This document shows positions 16,707 through 25,355 of a stretch of DNA of 64,000 nt, in pieces. Both the position numbers and the translations under genes were made by a program. Positions within the stretch are counted from its first letter, which is position 1; each line of letters starts with the position of its first letter. The notes beneath the pieces were generated by a model. That model was not told the DNA's origin and did not search any database. It was given only the letters and a program-made list of their open reading frames with translations. Source of the DNA: CAYVVT01 sp964454335 (lineage in GTDB: Bacteria; Fidelibacterota; UBA8477; JABMPR01); NCBI GenBank assembly GCA_964454335.1, contig CAYVVT010000008.1, forward strand, positions 89,834-153,833. Reading direction: 5' to 3'.

Positions 16707-19175
16707 ATGAGGAAACGTCAAAAATTTCTGGCACTGGTCATAATGATCAACGGCATTCAACTCATCGCCAGTCCTTCAGCTGGTGTCATCAAAGGATCAA
16801 TTGTAGACCGGGATACGCAACAACCACTGATAGGCGCCAATATCATCCTGGACGGCACGACCATGGGGGCTGCTACTGATATTGAGGGACATTTCGAGAT
16901 CCGCAATGTACCTGTGGGCAGCTATTCCATCCGTGCCCATATGATCGGTTACCGGGAACAGGCCCGAGCTAATATCCATTCAGTGGCCAATCGGCCGACG
17001 ATGGTGAATCTGGCGCTGGAGCCCACCGTCTTGGAAGGTCAGGACATTGTGGTGACAGCCGGGTATTTCGAGCGTGTGAAAGACGCAACGGTGAGTGTCA
17101 GAACAGTGGACATCGAGGAGATCCAGTCTGATCCCGTGGGAGCCTATGATATTCTCAGCATGATGCAGAGTCTGCCCAGTGTTGTTTCCGGAGCCGATCA
17201 ATCCAATGAGATCATCGTTCGTGGCGGGGCTCCTGGGGAGAACTTGTTCGTCATGGATCACCTGGATATCCCCTACCCCGTGCACTACCCGTCACAGGGT
17301 GCCGGCGGTGGTCCGGTCACCATGGTGAATACCGAATTCATCGAGCGTATAGATTTTTTTGCCGGTTCATTCCCGGCGCGCTACGGCGACAAGCTTTCCT
17401 CCGTGATGGATGTAACTGTGCGCGAAGGCCATCGGAGTGGTCATGAGGTCTCACTCGGTCTTAATATGGCTGGCTTTGGCGGGATCTTTGAGGGACCTAT
17501 GGGAGATAACGCCAGCTATATTGGTTCAATCCAGCGATCCTTTCTTGATTTCATCATCGGTCAATCGGGTCTGATGTCGGTCCCCCAGTACTGGACGTTC
17601 CAGGGCAAGCTCACCTATGACCTCAATCCACGGGAAAAGATGTATGTCAATTACCTTGGAGGGATTGACGCCATCGATATCGAAGGAGATGATTCACCCC
17701 AGGCGCGGGGTGTGGAATACGTCAACTGGCGCAGCCAGCAGCATACCATCGGACTGACCTACAAGAACCTGTATTCCGATGCTGGCTATATTATCGGCTC
17801 ACTGGGGTATAACCGCGTTGGTATGGAAGTCGATGTTTACAACGCCATTGGTGGTGAGCGTGACAGTGATTTCTTCCTGGCCTATGATCTGGAGGAGGAA
17901 CTCATCCACAAACTGGATATTGTCTATAAACCAAAGAAGAACCTCGAACTCAGCGGGGGGATCAAAGCCAAGTGGTCACGGGCCACCAACGATGCGGAAT
18001 TCTTTGGCGCCGAATTAATCTACTGGGGTTATGCACCGGATTCCAGCAGTCCTGCACTTCCCATCAGCGCAGAGATCTTCAATGCCGAGTACCTGGGAAA
18101 TGAGAACGCGGTAATCAGACCGCTGGACACTCTTGATATCAACGAGGGCGAGAAGTCGGACGAGCTGGTGGATCTGGGCAGCTTTGGTATCCATTCCCAG
18201 CTGCGCTGGCATCCCACCGCTTTGTGGGAGATCACCCTTGGTGGACGCCTGGAATATCAGGGATTCATAAAGGAGATAAAATTCTCACCGCGGCTGAATA
18301 TCAGTCGGTTGATCACAGAGCAAGTGAAGCTCAACATGGCAGCCGGCCGTTATTTCCAGCCCCCCTTTTATTATCACTATGTCAGAGAGGGCGAGGATGC
18401 CCGGGATCTGGACTTCTACTATGCGAACCAGGTTACTGCGGGAATGGAATGGCTGGCACGGGAGGATCTGCGTATCACCATGGAGGCCTATACCAAAGAA
18501 TTCCACGATATGGTAGTCATGGAAATGGTTAAGAATCCAGTCTCAGGAGCAGACAGTACTACCGGTAATTATGTCAATGCAGGCGCCGGTCGTTCCCGCG
18601 GTCTTGAGTTCTTCATCCAGAAGAAATTCTCGAATAACTGGTACAGTACCTTCAGCTACGCATATTCGGTCAGTGAAGGTGTGGATTTGCGCAAGGAAGG
18701 AACCGTTTACTATCCCTGGGATTATGATTACCGGAACGTCCTGAACCTCATTGGCGGTGTAAAGATCCGCTACATGGACAAGGATTGGTACCAACGGTAC
18801 AACGAAACCTGGATCGCCGGTGTCACCAGTTGGTTGCCGGTTGCTCCCTCAGATGAATACGAAATCGCTGTCAGACTGCGCTACTCCGGCGGTCGGCCAT
18901 ATACTCCAAAGCACTACAATCACAATTTACGTCAATGGTACACTTTTGACAGTGATGACTGGAACTCGGAACGGCATGGAGACTATATCCGCTTCGACAT
19001 CATGTTGCTGCAGCGGCATTATGGCGAGAAGGTGAACCTGGTTTCATTCTGGGATTTCATGAATGTCTTCAACCGCGATAATCCCTGGGACTGGATGTAT
19101 TTCGATGACGGTACAAAGGAAATGGCCTGGCAGTTCAAAACATTTCCTATCGGTGGAGTCACGATCGAGTTTTAA
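16707..19175 (+). CDS. TonB-dependent outer-membrane receptor with CarboxypepD_reg-like domain
   Basis: An 822-residue receptor for energised uptake across the outer membrane. Seen: signal peptide (MRKRQKFLALVIMINGIQL), a carboxypeptidase-regulatory-like beta-sandwich at about 30-110 (IKGSIVDRDTQQPLIGANI), a plug domain with SLPSVVSGADQSNEIIVRGG and NTEFIERIDFFAGSFPARYG, then a long beta-barrel ending in FPIGGVTIEF. This SusC-like layout is typical of the FCB group. The substrate is unknown. ATG 16707 has AAGAGG at the right distance; a start at 16680 lacks this and adds 9 residues before the signal peptide. The last 53 bases are duplicated just downstream. No lipoprotein partner is adjacent. 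Confidence 0.9.
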   Translation: MRKRQKFLALVIMINGIQLIASPSAGVIKGSIVDRDTQQPLIGANIILDGTTMGAATDIEGHFEIRNVPVGSYSIRAHMIGYREQARANIHSVANRPTMVNLALEPTVLEGQDIVVTAGYFERVKDATVSVRTVDIEEIQSDPVGAYDILSMMQSLPSVVSGADQSNEIIVRGGAPGENLFVMDHLDIPYPVHYPSQGAGGGPVTMVNTEFIERIDFFAGSFPARYGDKLSSVMDVTVREGHRSGHEVSLGLNMAGFGGIFEGPMGDNASYIGSIQRSFLDFIIGQSGLMSVPQYWTFQGKLTYDLNPREKMYVNYLGGIDAIDIEGDDSPQARGVEYVNWRSQQHTIGLTYKNLYSDAGYIIGSLGYNRVGMEVDVYNAIGGERDSDFFLAYDLEEELIHKLDIVYKPKKNLELSGGIKAKWSRATNDAEFFGAELIYWGYAPDSSSPALPISAEIFNAEYLGNENAVIRPLDTLDINEGEKSDELVDLGSFGIHSQLRWHPTALWEITLGGRLEYQGFIKEIKFSPRLNISRLITEQVKLNMAAGRYFQPPFYYHYVREGEDARDLDFYYANQVTAGMEWLAREDLRITMEAYTKEFHDMVVMEMVKNPVSGADSTTGNYVNAGAGRSRGLEFFIQKKFSNNWYSTFSYAYSVSEGVDLRKEGTVYYPWDYDYRNVLNLIGGVKIRYMDKDWYQRYNETWIAGVTSWLPVAPSDEYEIAVRLRYSGGRPYTPKHYNHNLRQWYTFDSDDWNSERHGDYIRFDIMLLQRHYGEKVNLVSFWDFMNVFNRDNPWDWMYFDDGTKEMAWQFKTFPIGGVTIEF

Positions 19176-19265
19176 ATCGGATCTTGTGACCGACTCATTC
19201 TGCGCCAGGTTCGCCTGGCAGTTCAAGACATTTCCTATCGGCGGAGTCACGATCGAGTTTTAAAT
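19125..19265 (+). repeat. Partial tandem duplication of the receptor gene's 3' end
   Basis: The 53 bases at 19125-19177, encoding the last residues of the TonB receptor plus its TAA, recur at 19213-19265 with 51 of 53 identical. The offset is 88 bases, so the second copy is in another frame relative to the receptor and is not translated with it. Both differences would be silent (AAA/AAG and GGT/GGC) if the second copy were in frame. It looks like the remnant 3' end of a second, deleted receptor gene. Confidence 0.85.
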
Positions 19266-19267
19266 GC

Positions 19268-19293
19268 AAAAACACCCGGCCATGAAGGCCTGG
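19268..19293 (-). terminator. Terminator of the alpha-glucan phosphorylase gene
   Basis: On the minus strand the hairpin CCAGGCC-TTCAT-GGCCGGG (19275-19293, one A.G mismatch) is followed by TG and TTTTT (19268-19272). It lies about 50 bases after the phosphorylase stop. Confidence 0.65.
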
Positions 19294-19345
19294 ATTACGA
19301 TTATTCAGAAGCAGATAAAATCATCAGGACGATAGTCTTACCGCA

Positions 19346-20995
19346 TCACAACGAATAGAGCTTCTCCCGATATTCCTTGACCATGCGATGAGCGGTGAAC
19401 TGCACACCGGTCTTGATGGCTCCGCGCATCAGCTTGACCCATGCATCTGGATCGTCGTAATAGGTCGGGATCACTTGCTCTTCGAGAATACGGTACAGGT
19501 GATCGGCATCTGCTTCATCGTCAGGTTCCCCGGGATTACCGATAGCCCAGCCATTCACACCATCCTCACAGGCTTCGGCCCACCAGCCATCCAGCACCGA
19601 AAGGTTCGGTACACCATTCAGGGTAGCCTTCATCCCGGAGGTGCCTGAAGCTTCATTGGGACGCAGGGGCGTGTTCAACCATATGTCAACGCCTGAGGTG
19701 ATGAGCCGGCCCAGCCACATGTTATAATTCTCAAGGAAAACAACCTTGACCTTGCCAAACAGATTGTGGGCCTGGGAAACGATCTCCCGGAGGATCTGTT
19801 TACCATTCTCATCCCGGGGATGGGCTTTGCCAGCGAAGATAAGCTGGATCTTGTGACCAGCGATGCGGGCCAGGCGATCAGGATCACTGAAGATAAGCCG
19901 AGCTCGCTTGTAGGCAGCCGCCCTGCGGGCAAAACCGATGGTAAGACGTTGGAACGCCAGAGCCCGCTGTGTCTGGGCATTGGCATAATCCAGCAGAAAA
20001 CCCTTCTGCGAGCGATGTGCGAAAAGGATCTCCTCATCAGGGATATTGTCGATCTCCAGGAGTCTTTCCGGATTGATGCGCCAGTCCGGGAAATGACGAT
20101 CAAAGACCTCCCGATAGATCTTGCCCACCCAATAGCGATGGAAAACGCCATTGGTGATATGCTGGATCTGGAATTCAGGAAATTGTTCACGGGCCACATG
20201 GCCGTGCAGTTCTGAAACGCCGTTTGCCGACCTGCTGAAATAGAGCCCCAGCTCGGTCATATGCACTCGGCTGTTCAGCACCATCGAGGGTAATTGAAGA
20301 TCGGAAGGCAGCAATTCACCCAGAAGTTTCCTGCAACGATCATAGCTGAAATGGTCATGGCCTGCGGCCACAGGTGTGTGGGTAGTGAAGACACAGCGCT
20401 TGCGTACTTCTTCGATGTCACCACCATATTCCTGGAGCAGTTCCAGGGTCAGAAAGGAGCAATGGCCCTCATTCATGTGATAGGTGTTGAAATCTGAATA
20501 TCCCAGACCGCGCAGCGCCCGGATGCCACCGAATCCCAGGATCGCCTCCTGGAGAATTCGATGGTCCTTCCCACCGGAATAGAGTCGCAGGGTGATGATA
20601 CGGTCATCAGGATGATTGTTCTCCACGTCAGCATCCAGCAGGTAGACTGTAACCGTGTTGCCCTCGTAGGCGATGAATTCATACTTCCAGATGTCCAGCT
20701 TGACCTCACGCCCCCTCAGGGGCAGCGATACCTGGATATCAGTCTTCTCCAGGAGCGGATTCGGCGAGAATCGCGGATAGACTTCGCTCTGGTTCCCATC
20801 CTCGTCCATGCGCTGTTTGAAATAGCCTTCTTTATAGAGCAGTGTGACGGCTACCAGATCGAGTTTCTGGTCTGCAGCGGCCTTGATATGATCTCCGGCA
20901 AGGATCCCCAACCCTCCGCTATATGTATGCAGGCTCGGCGAAACCCCGATCTCTGCACTGAAATACGCGATTTTATTCATTGGGTCTGTGTTCAC
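19346..20995 (-). CDS. glgP: Alpha-glucan phosphorylase (GT35, short type)
   Basis: Releases glucose-1-phosphate from alpha-1,4-glucan using phosphate and PLP. Seen: N-terminal IAYFSAEIGVSPSLHTYSGG and GILAGDHIKAAADQ, CVFTTHTPVAAGHD in the middle, and EASGTSGMKATLNGV near residue 460, matching the PLP-lysine region of glycogen phosphorylases. At 549 residues it belongs to the shorter branch that lacks the allosteric N-terminal part of animal and E. coli enzymes. Start: GTG 20995 has AGGAG about 14 bases upstream; ATG 20980 is an alternative giving MNKIAYFSAE. It lies 36 bases after the GH57 gene, so the pair is probably one unit of glycogen or maltodextrin turnover. Confidence 0.93.
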   Translation of the reverse strand: MNTDPMNKIAYFSAEIGVSPSLHTYSGGLGILAGDHIKAAADQKLDLVAVTLLYKEGYFKQRMDEDGNQSEVYPRFSPNPLLEKTDIQVSLPLRGREVKLDIWKYEFIAYEGNTVTVYLLDADVENNHPDDRIITLRLYSGGKDHRILQEAILGFGGIRALRGLGYSDFNTYHMNEGHCSFLTLELLQEYGGDIEEVRKRCVFTTHTPVAAGHDHFSYDRCRKLLGELLPSDLQLPSMVLNSRVHMTELGLYFSRSANGVSELHGHVAREQFPEFQIQHITNGVFHRYWVGKIYREVFDRHFPDWRINPERLLEIDNIPDEEILFAHRSQKGFLLDYANAQTQRALAFQRLTIGFARRAAAYKRARLIFSDPDRLARIAGHKIQLIFAGKAHPRDENGKQILREIVSQAHNLFGKVKVVFLENYNMWLGRLITSGVDIWLNTPLRPNEASGTSGMKATLNGVPNLSVLDGWWAEACEDGVNGWAIGNPGEPDDEADADHLYRILEEQVIPTYYDDPDAWVKLMRGAIKTGVQFTAHRMVKEYREKLYSL

Positions 20996-21031
20996 GTTTT
21001 ACGTCCAACTCCTCTTATATGAATCGATGTC

Positions 21032-23113
21032 TCAGCGGTATTCTGAAACTGTTATTGCAAATTCAAATGTCTGCCGTGCACCAGGTGATAGTTCCAACGG
21101 CCATGACGGCATGATGCTGGTAGCCTGATACAGTCGTTCAAAACCTGCTTCGGACATGGAAATCGTTTCGATTGGCGCCACCCAGAGATGGGCCTCCGAC
21201 CTGAAATCCAGTTCAATGCGGAAACTATCCCACTCATTGGTAAGGCTGACAGTACTCACCGCCTTATCTGCCAGCAGACTGTTCAATGGCTTCTTCTTCT
21301 CACCATTGACCTTCAGGTAGCGGTCCGGGCTATCGCCGCCCAGGAGACCAAAATTGAGTTCGGATCCATAGTTGGAACTGATCGTGTTCTCACTCAGGTT
21401 GCGGATGGTGACCTGGACACTCAGGGCTCCATCGCGCAGGTCATAGACTTTCTCAATGCGGCAGGCAGAACCGTGGATCAATGCTGAACCGTGTGCCAGG
21501 ATACGGTTCCCTTCCCGTTCCATCTCGAATTCGGGATCGTGTATCACCAGATCTTCCGGGCATTTGCCCTGATAATAGTCCTCAAGACAATCCAGCTGGT
21601 CGAATACGTGATCAACCACATTGCGACGGGCATATTTATCTACGAACAGCTTGTCCTGCAGACCTTCTTCCTTGGTGAGTACGTTATCATGGATGGATCC
21701 ATTGGTATCGCCGTTCAAGGAGGCGTGTTCCAGCTTGTGGTGGTAGCTCTCCGAATAGCGTTGGATCAGATTTGTAAGATTGAAATCTGCCGGCAGCCAG
21801 TCCAATTCACGGATCTGTCCGGCATTGGAACTCACGATGACCTGTAGTTTGTCACTGCGCAGGATCCATTCCTGAAATCCGTCGTGATCGATATCCACCT
21901 GGCGATCACCAGGTCCTGCCAGATCATTGAATGCTTTCTCGGCCTTCAGCAGATGCTCGAAGATCGCATGCCTTAGATGCGGAAGGTACAAACCACCGAA
22001 GACACCATGCCAGAATGCGCAATTGCACTGAGCGCGGTAAAGGTCGTCCCGCATCGAATCAGGCACATTGTTACCGTTGCCGTCCTCCCATCGGTCCATG
22101 CGCACGGAGAGATCCTGGATCCGTTTCTGCATCCAGTTCGATTCAGCATATTTGCTGAGAAAGTTCCGCCACATGCCCCCCTTGATGAAGGGACGTGTCT
22201 CTTCGCTGCGGTCCATATCCTCCAGATCGTGTACCAGGCGATCCAGATCGCGCCCCAGATCTGTTGGCAGGGTCCACTGTGACATCTCGAAGTAGGACGC
22301 AGTCGGCAGATAGACCAGTCCCCTGCTTCGGTGGGTGCGGTGGTATTCCTTGAAGGTCGTGGTCTTCAGCCACTCTGCATTCTCTTCAAGGAGCGAGAAG
22401 AAGCGTTCCAGCCAGCCATGTGTATATACTGTTTCATAGGTTCCCGGCCAGATACCGAATTTTTCACCGTCGTCGGCCATGACCAGTACGTTCCGTCCAT
22501 CCTCACTCACATACTTGCGCAAATGGTCGATGGTCACCTGGGGATCCTCAAAGGGCATGGCATAGCGTAGTCGCTGACTGATGGGGAAAACACCCAGTTC
22601 ACGGCCTTCCTGCTCAGTATGATAATAACCCGTAAGTGCTTCCGACTTCAAACCGGCGCTGAGAAAGTGGTAATCATCCACCACCACATAGTCGATACCG
22701 GACTCCACCAGTGAGTAAGTCAGATGCGGTTCCCATACCCGTTCCGTCAACCAGCTGCCATGGACCTGGTAGCCCAGTCGTTCAATGGAATATTTGCTCA
22801 TCTTGCGGATCTGACCGATACGGTCATTTCTGGAGATCATGGCCAGGATGGGCTCATAGAAGCCGGCACCCAGGATCTCGATATTCCCACGCTTCACGAG
22901 TTTGACAAGTAGCTCAATGACCTCGGGACGGTTGGCTTCCAGCCATTCAATGAGTGAACCGCTGAAATGGATGGCCATACTGATGTCCGGATGTTTTTCC
23001 AGGGTCTGGAGAAAGGGTAGATAACTCTGATCACAGGCATATTCGAACACACCATCAAAATTGCCCACCGGCTGATGGTTGTGTATACCGAAGATGAATT
23101 GTACGGTTTCCAT
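21032..23113 (-). CDS. GH57 family 4-alpha-glucanotransferase / alpha-amylase
   Basis: A 693-residue cytosolic enzyme. Seen: FIFGIHNHQPVGNFD at the N-terminus; SWLTERVWEPHLT near residue 120, whose Glu matches the nucleophile of the Thermococcus enzyme; and VMADDGEKFGIWPGT near 210, with the acid/base Asp. The C-terminal half fits the beta-rich domains (DUF1925/DUF1926) found behind this catalytic domain. The family transfers or hydrolyses alpha-1,4-glucan chains. ATG 23113 has GGAG at 7-base spacing; a TTG at 23149 would add 12 non-conserved residues. With the following phosphorylase it forms an alpha-glucan processing pair. Confidence 0.92.
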   Translation of the reverse strand: METVQFIFGIHNHQPVGNFDGVFEYACDQSYLPFLQTLEKHPDISMAIHFSGSLIEWLEANRPEVIELLVKLVKRGNIEILGAGFYEPILAMISRNDRIGQIRKMSKYSIERLGYQVHGSWLTERVWEPHLTYSLVESGIDYVVVDDYHFLSAGLKSEALTGYYHTEQEGRELGVFPISQRLRYAMPFEDPQVTIDHLRKYVSEDGRNVLVMADDGEKFGIWPGTYETVYTHGWLERFFSLLEENAEWLKTTTFKEYHRTHRSRGLVYLPTASYFEMSQWTLPTDLGRDLDRLVHDLEDMDRSEETRPFIKGGMWRNFLSKYAESNWMQKRIQDLSVRMDRWEDGNGNNVPDSMRDDLYRAQCNCAFWHGVFGGLYLPHLRHAIFEHLLKAEKAFNDLAGPGDRQVDIDHDGFQEWILRSDKLQVIVSSNAGQIRELDWLPADFNLTNLIQRYSESYHHKLEHASLNGDTNGSIHDNVLTKEEGLQDKLFVDKYARRNVVDHVFDQLDCLEDYYQGKCPEDLVIHDPEFEMEREGNRILAHGSALIHGSACRIEKVYDLRDGALSVQVTIRNLSENTISSNYGSELNFGLLGGDSPDRYLKVNGEKKKPLNSLLADKAVSTVSLTNEWDSFRIELDFRSEAHLWVAPIETISMSEAGFERLYQATSIMPSWPLELSPGARQTFEFAITVSEYR

Positions 23114-23186
23114 CACACACTCCGACAGGGCTGCTTCAGCGCCTGTCAATACCCGGCACGGGAGCCGGATTCGATTCTCTTAAAAC

Positions 23187-23224
23187 GACACAAGGGGAGT
23201 TATCACGTGGATCAACTCCCCTTG
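23187..23224 (-). terminator. Hairpin terminator after the tandem GAPDH genes
   Basis: A perfect 11-base stem, CAAGGGGAGTT (23191-23201) with AACTCCCCTTG (23214-23224), has a 12-base loop. On the minus strand it is followed by TGTCG then TTTT, so the U-run is weak and displaced. It starts 16 bases after the gap stop. Confidence 0.6.
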
Positions 23225-23240
23225 CAGATTCTATCGTCAG

Positions 23241-24239
23241 TTAGAACTGACGGAACATGTCGATCAGATCGACAACCCTGTTTGAATAGCCCCACTCATT
23301 GTCATACCAGTTCAAGGTCTTGACGATCCGACTGCCCACCACCTGGGTGAAGGGCGCATCGAAGATCGATGAGAAGGGATTTCCGATGATATCCGAGGAT
23401 ACGATATGACTATCGGAGTATTGTAGGATCTTCTTCATCCGCTCGGTTCCGGCTGCTTCAAGGACAGCTTCCTGAATATCCTTCACTGTGACATCCTTGG
23501 CGACCTCAACGATCAGATCAACCACCGAACCATCGGCAACCGGTACGCGGGCTGCGAGCCCGTCCAGTTTACCAGCGAGTTCGGGCAGCACCTTACCCAC
23601 TGCACGGGCAGCGCCAGTGGTGGTTGGAATGATATTCTCAGCAGCTGCACGACTGCGACGCCAATCCTTGTGGGGCACATCCGCCAGGCGCTGATCGTTC
23701 GTATAGGCATGGGTGGTCGTCATCACACCCTCGACGATACCGAAATTGTCGTTCAGGACCTTGGCCATGGGCGCAAGACAGTTCGTGGTACAGCTGGCAT
23801 TGGAGACGATCTGATGTTCTGCTTTCAGGCCATCCTCGTTGACACCCAGGACAACGGTGAAATCGATCTCATCCTTTGAAGGCACCGTTAGAACCACGCG
23901 ATCGGCTCCGGCTTCCAGATGCGAGGCGATCTGGTCGCGGGTACGGAATACGCCGGTGGCTTCGATGGCTACATCGATACCCATCTCCTTCCAGGGAAGC
24001 GCTGTAGGATCACGTTCGTTCAGCATCTTCACCGTGTCATGAGGGGTATGCATGATATCTTCTTCGATGTGAACGCTCTCCCCGAATCCACCCATGACGG
24101 TATCGTATTTCAGCAGATATGCCAGGGCGTCGTGGTCAAAGAGATCGTTGATCGCTACAACATTGATGTCATCACGTTTATCCAGAATACGAAAGACTGA
24201 ACGGCCAATACGTCCAAATCCGTTGATTGCTACTCTCAT
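23241..24239 (-). CDS. gap: Glyceraldehyde-3-phosphate dehydrogenase (canonical)
   Basis: NAD-dependent glycolytic enzyme, 332 residues. All key residues are present: INGFGRIGR at the N-terminus, Asp32 in INDLFD (NAD preference), SNASCTTNC with the catalytic Cys150, His177 in THAYTNDQ, Thr208 in the phosphate site, Arg231 in ARVPV and NWYDNEWGYSNR near the C-terminus. The ATG at 24239 overlaps the stop of the upstream GAPDH-like gene as ATGA, so the two are translated from one message. A hairpin follows. See the upstream paralogue for the contrast. Confidence 0.97.
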   Translation of the reverse strand: MRVAINGFGRIGRSVFRILDKRDDINVVAINDLFDHDALAYLLKYDTVMGGFGESVHIEEDIMHTPHDTVKMLNERDPTALPWKEMGIDVAIEATGVFRTRDQIASHLEAGADRVVLTVPSKDEIDFTVVLGVNEDGLKAEHQIVSNASCTTNCLAPMAKVLNDNFGIVEGVMTTTHAYTNDQRLADVPHKDWRRSRAAAENIIPTTTGAARAVGKVLPELAGKLDGLAARVPVADGSVVDLIVEVAKDVTVKDIQEAVLEAAGTERMKKILQYSDSHIVSSDIIGNPFSSIFDAPFTQVVGSRIVKTLNWYDNEWGYSNRVVDLIDMFRQF

Positions 24240-25252
24240 GCAGCACCTCCTTCAACACCTACATTGCCGTAGGCCTTGGCCAGATCGATGATACGTGAGG
24301 CCTGTGCCAGGCTGTTATCATACCAGGTCAGGGTCTTAACCATTCTCTTGGGTGAGCGCATGGTCGCCTTGGAATCGAAAACCACCGTATGGGTGTTCCC
24401 GATGACGTCGCTGGATACGATGGGATCTTCAGTGACCTCGATGAGATCGGGATGTTTCCCGGCAGCTGCGAACAGGGCGGTATTCACATCTTCGATGCTC
24501 ACGCCATCTTTTTTGAGTTGAGTGGTGAGGTCCAGCAGGGATCCCAAGGGGATGGGGACATTCAGTGCAGAAGCTTGGACCTTGCCTTCCAGTTCGGGTA
24601 ATACTTTCTCAACCCACTGTGCGGAATAACTGATATTGGGAATGATGTTCTTGGCTGCAGAACGACTGCGGCGGAAGTATTTCCCCACTAGATTCCGAAT
24701 GGGCTGGTCACTGGTGTAGGCATGGATGGCTGTGGCAACACAGGCTTCAACACCAAATGCTTCGTGCAGTGTCTTGAGCATGAGTGCCAGCACATTGGTG
24801 GTGGATGATCCTGCTGAGACGATCCTGTCACTGGTACTGATGCTATCCTCATTCACACCCATGATGACCATTCGATCCACCTCTTCATAAGGGATCGTAG
24901 AAAGGATCACCCGCTTCGCGCCGGCATCCAGGTGTCCCTGGAGCGTTTCAAGAGTGCGATACTTGTGGGTGGAATCGATAACGACGTCCACATCAAATGC
25001 ATCCCAGGGTACATCACTGGGTGCGACTCCGTGGATCACACGTGCTTTGTGCCCATCTTTTACCAGGAAATTATCCTTCAGTTCTGTCCCGACAGGGCTG
25101 CGTCCATCGGTTTCCAGCAGGTAATGCAGGATATCCGGTTTGCCAAGATCACTGATGGCCACGATTTCCAGGTCTGGTTCCTCGAGACTCAACCGGTATA
25201 TATCCCGGCCGATCTCCCCGAATCCCATCAGACCGATTTTGAGTTTGCTCAT
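24236..25252 (-). CDS. GAPDH paralogue lacking the catalytic cysteine (probable pseudoenzyme)
   Basis: A 338-residue protein of GAPDH fold that aligns without gaps to its neighbour from residue 150 to 231. Ser150 (codon TCC, 24803-24805, in AGSSTTN) replaces catalytic Cys150. Asn231 (ALNVP) replaces the substrate-phosphate Arg231. The 206-212 loop TTTGAAR is NISYSAQ, and WYDNEWGYS is WYDNSLAQA. His177, Thr151, Thr152 and an Asp after the second strand (AISDLG) remain, so folding and perhaps NAD binding are kept. The frame is intact and the gene is not decaying. ATG 25252 has GGGAGGA at 8-base spacing. Possible roles: regulator or subunit partner of the canonical enzyme, or a dehydrogenase with another chemistry. 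Confidence 0.9.
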   Translation of the reverse strand: MSKLKIGLMGFGEIGRDIYRLSLEEPDLEIVAISDLGKPDILHYLLETDGRSPVGTELKDNFLVKDGHKARVIHGVAPSDVPWDAFDVDVVIDSTHKYRTLETLQGHLDAGAKRVILSTIPYEEVDRMVIMGVNEDSISTSDRIVSAGSSTTNVLALMLKTLHEAFGVEACVATAIHAYTSDQPIRNLVGKYFRRSRSAAKNIIPNISYSAQWVEKVLPELEGKVQASALNVPIPLGSLLDLTTQLKKDGVSIEDVNTALFAAAGKHPDLIEVTEDPIVSSDVIGNTHTVVFDSKATMRSPKRMVKTLTWYDNSLAQASRIIDLAKAYGNVGVEGGAA

Positions 25253-25276
25253 GAAAATTTCCTCCCAATCTTGAGT

Positions 25277-25292
25277 AACTCTGTTATGAGTT
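25277..25292 (-). promoter_or_regulatory. Candidate promoter/operator of the GAPDH pair
   Basis: AACTC-TGTTAT-GAGTT (25277-25292) is a perfect 5-base inverted repeat lying between the TrmB terminator and the GAPDH-like start. On the minus strand it overlaps a weak -10-like TAACAG placed 17 bases after TTGCAA. It could be the binding site of the TrmB-type regulator encoded upstream. The arms are short, so chance is possible. Confidence 0.35.
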
Positions 25293-25307
25293 CCGCTTGA
25301 ATTTTGC

Positions 25308-25334
25308 AAAAAACCTGCCAATACCAAATGGCAG
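25308..25334 (-). terminator. Terminator between the TrmB-type regulator and the GAPDH pair
   Basis: On the minus strand CTGCCA (25329-25334) and TGGCAG (25315-25320) pair around 8 bases and are followed by G and TTTTTT (25308-25313). It begins about 20 bases after the regulator stop, so the GAPDH pair needs its own promoter or read-through. Confidence 0.75.
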
Positions 25335-25355
25335 ATCTGAAAAATTTAATCCGCT

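Noticed and set aside
19063..19263. A short plus-strand frame ending in the duplicated receptor tail
   Set aside because: Only its last 17 codons resemble a protein, and they come from the duplication; the rest is an out-of-frame reading of the receptor gene.
23114..23149. A perfect TTGACA upstream of the GH57 gene
   Set aside because: No -10-like sequence is found 15-19 bases after it.
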